Assembly (NCBI RefSeq): GCF_004300825.1
Contig: NZ_CP036250.1
Coordinates: 1,860,001 to 1,924,000 of the forward strand
From: Egicoccus halophilus
Lineage (GTDB): Bacteria; Actinomycetota; Nitriliruptoria; Nitriliruptorales; Nitriliruptoraceae
Direction: 5' to 3'
Length of the DNA: 64,000 nucleotides
The position numbers were made by a program, and so were the translations under genes. Positions 58,188-64,000 of the stretch are shown here, piece by piece (the first letter of the stretch is position 1; every line of letters starts with the position of its first letter). The notes under the pieces were generated by a model. That model made no database searches. It had not been told where the DNA came from and was given only the letters and a program-made list of their open reading frames with translations.

Positions 58188-59687
58188 ATGCCGAACCGCA
58201 CCTGGCTCCGCATCGCCGCCGGTGGTCTGCTCGGGCTGCTGGTGGGGCTCGTCCTCGCGCCCTCGCGGCCGGTACTCGACGCGGCCGGCGCGACGGGCGA
58301 TGCACGGCTGGTCGAGGAGGTGCTCGCGCTGGTCGGGGACGCTCCCCATGCCGGTCTGGTCGCCGCCGTCGTCGAGGCCGACGGCACCCTTCACACGGCC
58401 GGGCTCGGGACGGCCGACGGCGAGCGCCCGGTCGACGCCGACACGCCCTTCGAAGCCGGTTCGGTCACCAAGGCCATGGTCGGGATGCTCCTGGCCGACC
58501 TCGTCGGGTCCGACGCGGCGCTCGACGCCCGGACACCGCTCGGGCAGGTCCTCCCCGGGCTCGCCGAGCGTCCGGCAGGAGCGATCACCCTCGAGGAACT
58601 GGCGCAGCACCGCAGCGGCCTGCCGGTGATGGCACCGGCAGGACCGACCGGGTTCCTCCGGGTCCTGGGCAGTACCTGGCTCGGCACCGACCCCTATGGT
58701 TGGGCCAGCGGGGACGACCTCGTGGCCGCTGCGGCAACGAGCGACGCGAGCGGGGGCGCCGATCCGACCTACTCCAACTTCGGCTTCGGACTGCTCGGCA
58801 CCGCCCTGGCCACGTCGGCGGACACCGAACTCGACCTGCTGCTCGACGAGCGACTGTGGACACCGCTCGGCATGGACGACACCGTCCGGGTCGAGACGGA
58901 CGGTCCACTGCCCGCCGGACACGCCCATCCGCACCGCGGTGGTGACACGCGTGTGTCGACGTGGCACGGCGAGGGCTACCTCGGTGCCGGCGCCGGGATC
59001 TGGTCGACGGCACGGGACCTGACCCGGCTGGCCGTGTCCACGCGCGACGGATCGGCCCCCGGTGCGGAGGCTGCCGCCCCACGTGCCGACTTCGGCGGGA
59101 CCTCGCGCATCGGCTGGGGCTGGCTGACCACGAGGCAGGACGCCCTCGAGGTGACCTGGCACGACGGCGGCACCGGCGGTATGCGCTCGTTCGTCGGCTT
59201 CACCGACGAGCGCGTCGCCGTGGTGCTGGCCAGGGGGGACCGATCCGTCGACCACGTCGGGACCGGCCTGCTCGGCGCAGGTGCCGAGCCGCCGACGCCC
59301 GTACCTGCGACCCAGTACCCCCTGTTGGCGGTCACGATCGGCCTGCCGCTGGCCGCGGCCGTGACGCTGCTGGTCGTGGCCCGCCGTCGGCGGGATGCCG
59401 CACCCGGGCCGGGACCGGACCGTCTGCGCCTCGTGACCGCGACGATGGGCGGGGCCACGCTGCTGGTGCTGATCTGGCGTGCGGGACTGTGGGGGGTCGT
59501 GCCACCGCCGTGGTGGGCCGTCGGCGTCGGTGGCTTCGGTGCCGGTCTGGTCGCCGCCGGGCTGCGGTGGACGACACTGCCCCGGGTGGCGTCCGGCCGG
59601 CCCGCGCTGCGCTGGGCGGGGGTGGCCTGGTCGGCCGCGTTCCTGATCGCGTCGGTCGTCCTCGTCTCCGCCACCCTCGGCGGCTGA
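58188..59687 (+). CDS. Membrane-anchored serine hydrolase (beta-lactamase class C fold)
   Basis: A 499-residue protein. An N-terminal anchor or signal (about 5-30) leads to a beta-lactamase/esterase domain (about 40-360) with all three motifs: SVTK (GSVTKAMVG, Ser about 91), YSN (about 194) and HDGG (about 325). Three to four C-terminal membrane helices follow (about 380-495). It acts outside the cell on a peptide, ester or beta-lactam; substrate unknown. ATG 58188 has GGAGG 8 nt upstream. It lies just after an ArsR-like regulator that may control it. Confidence 0.88.
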   Translation: MPNRTWLRIAAGGLLGLLVGLVLAPSRPVLDAAGATGDARLVEEVLALVGDAPHAGLVAAVVEADGTLHTAGLGTADGERPVDADTPFEAGSVTKAMVGMLLADLVGSDAALDARTPLGQVLPGLAERPAGAITLEELAQHRSGLPVMAPAGPTGFLRVLGSTWLGTDPYGWASGDDLVAAAATSDASGGADPTYSNFGFGLLGTALATSADTELDLLLDERLWTPLGMDDTVRVETDGPLPAGHAHPHRGGDTRVSTWHGEGYLGAGAGIWSTARDLTRLAVSTRDGSAPGAEAAAPRADFGGTSRIGWGWLTTRQDALEVTWHDGGTGGMRSFVGFTDERVAVVLARGDRSVDHVGTGLLGAGAEPPTPVPATQYPLLAVTIGLPLAAAVTLLVVARRRRDAAPGPGPDRLRLVTATMGGATLLVLIWRAGLWGVVPPPWWAVGVGGFGAGLVAAGLRWTTLPRVASGRPALRWAGVAWSAAFLIASVVLVSATLGG

Positions 59688-59697
59688 GCAGCGGCAC

Positions 59698-59703
59698 TAC
59701 CCT
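59698..59703 (+). promoter_or_regulatory. TACCCT box, leaderless ankyrin-gene start
   Basis: TACCCT ends 6 nt before ATG 59710, the same geometry as at 17230 and 57547. No Shine-Dalgarno is present. Confidence 0.5.
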
Positions 59704-59709
59704 GCGGGC

Positions 59710-60135
59710 ATGAGCGACCCTGACGCATCCACGCCCGCCGGCACGCCCGCGCTCGACGACGAGACACTGGCGTTCGCCCGTCGCATGTTCGATCTTGCCC
59801 GGGCCGGGGATCCGGAGCTGTTGGCCCAGGTCGACGCCGGCCTGCCGGCGAACCTCACGAACGGTGAAGGGAGCACCCTGTTGCTGCTGGCCGTGTACCA
59901 CGGCCGCGACGACCTCGCGCAGGGGCTTCTCGAGCGGGGCGCTGACGCGCAACGGATCAACGACCGCGGTCAGACCGCACTCGCGGCGGCCGCCTTCCGG
60001 GGCTCGACCCGGATCGCCCGGTCCCTGCTCGACGCCGGTGCCGACCCGCGCGCCGGATCTCCCGATGCGCTGGAGACGGCCCGCTTCTTCGAGCAGCACG
60101 AGGTCCTCACCCTGCTCGCGTCGCGGGCCGACTGA
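59710..60135 (+). CDS. Ankyrin-repeat protein
   Basis: A 141-residue cytoplasmic protein made of about three ankyrin repeats: a degenerate first (about 25-50), GSTLLLLAVYHGRDDLAQGLLERGAD, and GQTALAAAAFRGSTRIARSLLDAGADP. Such small ankyrin proteins mediate protein contacts; some accompany catalases in bacteria, but none is near here. ATG 59710 is set by the TACCCT box. Confidence 0.88.
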   Translation: MSDPDASTPAGTPALDDETLAFARRMFDLARAGDPELLAQVDAGLPANLTNGEGSTLLLLAVYHGRDDLAQGLLERGADAQRINDRGQTALAAAAFRGSTRIARSLLDAGADPRAGSPDALETARFFEQHEVLTLLASRAD

Positions 60136-60187
60136 CACGGCGTGGCCGGGAGCAGCAGGTCTCGGACGCGCCGGGCCGACGGCGACG

Positions 60188-61006
60188 TCAGGCGACCGGG
60201 GTGGGTTGCAGGGCGCCGGCGAGGAAGGCCCGGATCGCCGGGTGGGCCAGTTCGAGGTCGCGACCGGCGAGCAGACGGTGGCGCGCCCGGGGCAGGAGGT
60301 GCTCGGTCAACGCCGACCGCGGGGTGACCAGCCGACGCAGCGTCTCCCCGCTCGGCCCGGCCGGGATCAGGGCGTCGTCGCCGCCGTGCAGCCACAGCAC
60401 CGGCAGCCGCAGGCGCGGGCCGCGCTCGATGGACGTCAGGCCGCGGTGCAGCGCGGCCGGCGTCGCCATCGGCAGCCCGCCGTGCCACACGAGCGGGTCG
60501 CCGGCGAACCGTCCACCCACGGACGGGTCGCTCGACAGGGCTCGGGCCGTCGGAGGTTCGACCGACAGGCGCGGATCGTCGAGGTACGCCCCGGGCCGCA
60601 CGCCCAGCAGCGGCGCGGCGAGCACGATCGCGGCCAGGGTGTCGGGCAACTGCTGGGCGAGCCGGGTCGCGACCGTTCCGCCGGTGCCGTGCCCGAGCAC
60701 CATCACCGGCAGGTCCGGATCGCGGGCGCGGGCCAGCTGCAGCAGCAGCCGCTGGTCGTCGACGGCTGCGTCGAGGTCGTCGATCAGCCCCGGCGTGCCA
60801 TCCGAGCGTCCGTGCCCGGCCTGGTCGAGCGCATAGACGCGAGCGCCGTCGGCCACCAGCCGTTCGGCGAGGGCGTCGTAGTGGCCGACGTGTTCGCGCA
60901 GACTGTGACAGATCAGGACCAGGTGGTCGGCCTCCGGCGAGGACCAGCCGACGACGTGACGTTCGCCGGTCACGCCCTGCATGAGCTCCGCACTGGCGAC
61001 GAGCAC
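60188..61006 (-). CDS. Alpha/beta hydrolase, monoacylglycerol-lipase-like
   Basis: A 272-residue alpha/beta hydrolase of the lysophospholipase/monoacylglycerol lipase type. It has LVLICHSLREHVGHYDALAERL (family start), YALDQAGHGRSDG, the nucleophile elbow VLGHGTGG, where Thr replaces the usual Ser, a central Asp in LHGGDDALIP and His in PRARHRLL. GTG 61006 has GGAG 5 nt upstream and a TAGTCT box at 61059-61054; ATG 60982 is the alternative. The Ser-to-Thr change at the nucleophile makes activity uncertain. Confidence 0.82.
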   Translation of the reverse strand: MLVASAELMQGVTGERHVVGWSSPEADHLVLICHSLREHVGHYDALAERLVADGARVYALDQAGHGRSDGTPGLIDDLDAAVDDQRLLLQLARARDPDLPVMVLGHGTGGTVATRLAQQLPDTLAAIVLAAPLLGVRPGAYLDDPRLSVEPPTARALSSDPSVGGRFAGDPLVWHGGLPMATPAALHRGLTSIERGPRLRLPVLWLHGGDDALIPAGPSGETLRRLVTPRSALTEHLLPRARHRLLAGRDLELAHPAIRAFLAGALQPTPVA

Positions 61007-61146
61007 TGCGACTCCGGATCCGCCGGCACCGGACAGGCCGGCCTCTGCGCCCCAGACTAAGTCGCTTGACCAGAACCGGCCCTGCCCGTTGGGGCAGTGC
61101 CGGACATGCCGCCGGATTTCCGCCGCGTGAGGCGGCCGAACGGGTC

Positions 61147-61176
61147 GGGCCGCGGAACCCGAGGGTTCCGCGGCCC
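61147..61176 (-). terminator. Perfect 14-bp inverted repeat after multicopper oxidase
   Basis: GGGCCGCGGAACCC and GGGTTCCGCGGCCC, separated by GA, 24 nt beyond the stop of the multicopper oxidase. It is the strongest hairpin in the window and the probable terminator. Confidence 0.75.
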
Positions 61177-61200
61177 ACCGTCCGCCGGCATCGGTGCCGG

Positions 61201-62601
61201 TCACTCCTCGACGATGAGGGCCGTGACCATGCCGTACATGCCCTCGTCGCTCTCGGCGTGCGTGAGGATGTGGCAGTGGAACGCCCACACCCCGGCCTCC
61301 TCCGCCGGCACCAGCACCGAGAAGCGCTCGCCCGGTGCGACGTTGACGGTGTCGGACCAGTAGGGCTGCTCCAGCGGGAAGCCGTCCTTGGCGACCACCA
61401 GCTGCGGCACGCCGTGCAGGTGCATCGGGTGGATCTGGTAGCCCTCGTTGTAGTAGTGGATCAGGATGTTGTCGCCCTTCTTGGCGACGATCGGCGCCGT
61501 GGCGGGGAACGACTTGCCGTTGATGCTCATCCCGATGGTGCCGGCGTCGTTGACGACCATCGGCACGACCTGGTCGATGGTGGTGTCGGCGGGCAGTTCG
61601 CGGCCACCGATCACGCTGCCGCCCTCGGGCATCGGCAGGTCACCGACCAGGAACACGCCCCACATGCCGTTGGGGACCTTCATCTGGGCGTGGTGGTGCG
61701 GGTGGTACATGTTGACGGCCGACTCGGTGGTCACGAACGAGTAGGTGTGCGACTCGCCCGAGGGGATCAGTTCCTGGGTCAGCGGGGCGAAACCGTCCTG
61801 ATTGTTGGGGACCTTGATGCCGTGCCAGTGGACGTCGGTGCCCATCGGCAGGTTGTTGGTGACGACGACCTCGACCTTGTCGCCGGGCTGCGTCTGGATC
61901 ATTGGACCGGGGATCTGGCCGTTGTAGGCCCAGCCCTCGACGATCTTGCCCGGTTCGACCTCCCAGTCGATGATCTCGGCCGTCAGCTCGAACCGCTTGG
62001 TGCCGTCCTCCAGGATGGTGGGCTCGAGGGGCTGGTTGCCCAGGCCTTCGGTCGCTGCCGGGAACTCCAGGATGGTGTCGTGCATCGCCGCGTCGAGCGC
62101 GGCCCAGTCGGTGTCGGCACCGTGGCCGCCGTGGTCGGCGTGGCTGTCGACGGCGGCGACCGGCTCGGCGCTCACGCCGTCACCCTCGAGGATCGTCAGC
62201 GTCCCGGTCATGCCGCCCGAGGCGTGGCCGGCGACCGTGCAGTGGACCTCGTAGGTGCCCGGCGCCAGGGAGGCGAGGTCCAGCGTGGCCGACTCGCCGC
62301 TGTTGAGCATCGGGGTGGCCAGACCCGTGTCGACGACCTCGAGGTCGTGCGCGATGGCGCCGCCGTTGGTGACCTGCAGGACACCGCCCGCGGCGATCTC
62401 GATGGCGCCCGGGGCGATGGCGAACTCGGACAGTTCGACGGCCACCTCGGCGGCCTCGTCGCTGCTGGCCGCGGCGACGGCCAGCGCCGGCCCGTCCCCA
62501 CCCCTGGCCGCGGCGGTGATGAGTGCGCCAGCGCTGAGCACCAGGGCGATCATCGCGATGACTGCGACGGCGATGGCGCCGACCGTACGTTCCTCCGACA
62601 T
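61201..62601 (-). CDS. Multicopper oxidase with extra N-terminal cupredoxin
   Basis: A 466-residue exported, membrane-anchored copper oxidase. After a membrane segment (about 8-32) comes a single cupredoxin domain (about 45-140) with its own type 1 copper set: HDLEV, then HCTVAGHASGGM. A His-rich linker follows, then a two-domain oxidase with the trinuclear motifs HWHGIKV, HPHHHAQ, HPMHLHG and the type 1 motif HCHILTHAESDEGM. The reaction could be laccase-like, metal-oxidising or nitrite-reductase-like. ATG 62601 has GGAGAG upstream. Confidence 0.9.
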   Translation of the reverse strand: MSEERTVGAIAVAVIAMIALVLSAGALITAAARGGDGPALAVAAASSDEAAEVAVELSEFAIAPGAIEIAAGGVLQVTNGGAIAHDLEVVDTGLATPMLNSGESATLDLASLAPGTYEVHCTVAGHASGGMTGTLTILEGDGVSAEPVAAVDSHADHGGHGADTDWAALDAAMHDTILEFPAATEGLGNQPLEPTILEDGTKRFELTAEIIDWEVEPGKIVEGWAYNGQIPGPMIQTQPGDKVEVVVTNNLPMGTDVHWHGIKVPNNQDGFAPLTQELIPSGESHTYSFVTTESAVNMYHPHHHAQMKVPNGMWGVFLVGDLPMPEGGSVIGGRELPADTTIDQVVPMVVNDAGTIGMSINGKSFPATAPIVAKKGDNILIHYYNEGYQIHPMHLHGVPQLVVAKDGFPLEQPYWSDTVNVAPGERFSVLVPAEEAGVWAFHCHILTHAESDEGMYGMVTALIVEE

Positions 62602-62738
62602 GACGTCTCTCCTCTGCACGTCCGTCCGCGGGCGTGGACCGCGGCCGTGGCGCGGTGGGCACTCCACCGTGTCGCCGTTGTCGGGAACTGTCGCTCGCGA
62701 TGCCGGGCGTCGGCAGGGCGCGACGTCATCAGCCCGGG

Positions 62739-62752
62739 GGGACCTTGGACCC
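62739..62752. promoter_or_regulatory. Candidate DevR/DosR-like box
   Basis: GGGACCTTGGACCC matches 11 of 14 positions of the DosR core GGGACTWWAGTCCC. It lies about 140 nt upstream of the multicopper oxidase. A weaker GGGACCCTTCGGC is at 62762-62774. A DevR-like regulator is encoded 650 bp away. Confidence 0.3.
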
Positions 62753-62831
62753 TCCTGCACCGGGACCCTTCGGCGGCACCGGACCTCGCCGGCGGCCGTC
62801 GGGCGCGGTCAGGACTCCCGGACGGCGGTGC

Positions 62832-63254
62832 TCAGGACGCCGGGCGGCGCAACCGTCGACCGTGGACCTCGTCGGGACGCAGCCGCACGACCATCGAGCG
62901 CATGGCGGTCGGCGCCGCCCAACTGTCGAGCTCGGCCACCAGGCGACGGGTCTCGGCGTCGTCGACCGGCTCGGCCGTGCCCTGCACGAGCACGCTCCAC
63001 CCGACCGACCGGGCCGGGTCGTGGTCGTCGACCTGGAACGCCACGGGACGGCCGAGCAGCAGCGCCTCGGTCTTGGCGCCCTGCAACGCCCGGAACACCA
63101 CCGTGCGGCCGTCCACGACGTGGTTGACCGGGACGATGACCGGCGCCCCCCGGTCCACGTAGGCCAACCGGCCCAGCGGGCGGGAACCGAGCAGCGTCAG
63201 ACACTCCTCGAGCGACAGCACCTCGAGTTCGTGACGATCCGTGGCGTGGTCCAT
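62832..63254 (-). CDS. Pyridoxamine 5'-phosphate oxidase family protein
   Basis: A 140-residue split-barrel flavin or F420-binding protein of the PPOX family. LSLEECLTLLGSRPLGRLAYVD, VIVPVNHVVDGRTVVFR and GAKTEALLLGRPVAFQVDD match the group of small PPOX-like proteins commonly found in DevR/DosR regulons and nitroimidazole-reductase relatives. ATG 63254 is the likely start; there is no strong ribosome-binding site. It lies downstream of the DevR-like regulator on the same strand, 142 nt away. Confidence 0.85.
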   Translation of the reverse strand: MDHATDRHELEVLSLEECLTLLGSRPLGRLAYVDRGAPVIVPVNHVVDGRTVVFRALQGAKTEALLLGRPVAFQVDDHDPARSVGWSVLVQGTAEPVDDAETRRLVAELDSWAAPTAMRSMVVRLRPDEVHGRRLRRPAS

Positions 63255-63396
63255 GGTCGGCCCCCGTGGGCTTGCGGGTCGGCGTCCAGCCGGGGACAGC
63301 ATGCCAATCCGAACGCCCGTGCGCCCAGGGTCGCGTGACCCACGAAGGACAGGACCTGTGGCCTGCCGCCGGCCCGGCGCGTGCAGCAGCCGCGGA

Positions 63397-64000
63397 TCAG
63401 ATCTCGCCGCGCTCGACCTGGGTGTAGAACACCGCGGCTTCGGTCCGCCGCTGCATGCCGAGCTTGGCGAGCAGGTTGGAGACGTAGTTCTTCACCGTCT
63501 TCTCGGCGAGGTGCATCCGCTCGGCGATCTGCCGGTTGGTGAGACCCTCGGCGATGAGCGCCAGGATGCGGCGCTCCTGCTCGGACAACGAGGTGAGCCG
63601 CGGGTCCTCCTCGTCCCCGCGACGCAACCGCTCGAGGACCTTGCCGGTGACCGACGGATCGAGCAGCGAGTCGCCGGCGGCGACCCGCCGGATGGCGTCG
63701 AGCAGGTCGGGACCGCGGACGTCCTTGAGCAGGTAACCGGCCGCACCCGCCATGATGGCGTCGAACAGCGCCTCGTCGTCGCCGAACGAGGTCAGCATCA
63801 GGCACGCGATGCGCGGGTCGCGAGCGCGGACCTCGCGGCAGACCTCGACCCCGTTGCCGTCGGGCAGTCGCACGTCGAGGACGGCGACGTCGGGCTGTCG
63901 CTGGGCGATGCCGGCCAGCGCCATCCCGGCGGTGGCGGCGTCGCCGACGACCTCGAGGTCGTCCTCGGCGTCGATCAGGTCCTTGAGACCGCGGCGCACG
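63397..64000 (-). CDS. DevR/NarL-type response regulator (5' end outside window)
   Basis: The C-terminal 200 residues of a response regulator whose N-terminus lies beyond base 64000. The receiver has phospho-Asp in AVLDVRLPDGNG, Thr in LMLTSFGDDEA and Lys in YLLKDVRG. The LuxR helix-turn-helix LSEQERRILALIAEGLTNRQ and AEKTVKNYVSNLLAKLGMQR is very close to DevR/DosR of mycobacteria, the hypoxia and NO regulator, including the KTVKNYVS recognition helix. The cognate kinase is not in the window. Ends in VERGEI. Confidence 0.9.
   Translation of the reverse strand, partial: VRRGLKDLIDAEDDLEVVGDAATAGMALAGIAQRQPDVAVLDVRLPDGNGVEVCREVRARDPRIACLMLTSFGDDEALFDAIMAGAAGYLLKDVRGPDLLDAIRRVAAGDSLLDPSVTGKVLERLRRGDEEDPRLTSLSEQERRILALIAEGLTNRQIAERMHLAEKTVKNYVSNLLAKLGMQRRTEAAVFYTQVERGEI

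Noticed and set aside
1-64000. tRNA, rRNA, insertion sequences, prophage or integrase genes
   Set aside because: No cloverleaf with a GGTTCGA-type T loop, no rRNA-like sequence, no transposase or integrase motif and no terminal inverted repeats were seen.

Overview
This 64 kb window is very GC-rich (roughly 70-75% by eye), gene-dense chromosomal DNA from what looks like a free-living, aerobic actinobacterium. The evidence is the actinobacterial-style sufR-sufBD-Rieske-sufCSU-sufT operon, a MoeZ with a C-terminal rhodanese domain, DevR/NarL regulators, many GTG starts, many 4-base GTGA/ATGA gene overlaps, and several leaderless genes whose start lies 6-7 nt after a TANNNT box. The class cannot be fixed from sequence alone; a deep-branching lineage such as Nitriliruptoria/Euzebya is a guess. 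I see no phage, IS element, CRISPR array, rRNA or tRNA.

Layout. 1-5.9 kb, minus strand: the N-terminus of a molybdopterin oxidoreductase (cut by the window), an MpaB/DUF2236 protein, two small hypotheticals, an operon of a 10-TM metal exporter, a metallo-beta-lactamase-fold hydrolase and a lipoprotein, then a manganese catalase. 6-12.5 kb: a divergent kinase/regulator pair, a hemerythrin protein, and a second two-component system (its regulator carries a frameshift) divergent from an ABC-2 exporter. 12.6-16.6 kb: an FbpABC-type iron importer with candidate iron boxes. 16.8-20.2 kb: acidic lipoprotein, GroES-like protein, HisC-like aminotransferase, TlpA-like thioredoxin, hydrolase. 20.2-26.9 kb, mostly minus: a leucine-degradation cluster (HMG-CoA lyase, methylcrotonyl-CoA carboxylase alpha and beta, methylglutaconyl-CoA hydratase) interrupted by a Gmad2 lipoprotein.

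27-32.6 kb: YqeY-like protein, a histone-H1-like Lys/Ala protein, a saccharopine-dehydrogenase-like protein and a RecD2-type helicase. 33.4-37 kb: the cassette of circularly permuted ATP-grasp, alpha-E and transglutaminase, whose product is unknown, then a PilZ protein behind a sigma-28-like promoter. 38.3-40.9 kb: metNIQ behind a 590-nt untranslated region with a predicted RNA fold. 41.3-48.5 kb: the complete SUF iron-sulfur operon. 48.5-51.5 kb: an ABM-domain protein coupled to a stand-alone cobalamin-binding protein with the Wx9EH signature of B12 photoreceptors, convergent with a PAS histidine kinase. 51.7-55.2 kb: a heterodimeric ABC exporter with complementary degenerate ATP sites. 55.2-64 kb: AMIN-like lipoprotein, MoeZ, an ArsR-like regulator, a serine hydrolase, an ankyrin protein, a lipase-like hydrolase, a three-cupredoxin multicopper oxidase, a PPOX-family protein and a DevR-like regulator cut by the window end.

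Themes: metal and redox handling (iron uptake, SUF, Mn catalase, metal exporter, multicopper oxidase, hemerythrin), many small signalling systems, and many lipoproteins with acidic linkers. The best candidates for undescribed biology are the B12-sensor locus, the ATP-grasp/alpha-E/transglutaminase cassette, the metN leader structure and the palindromic GACGCACGTGCGTC repeats.
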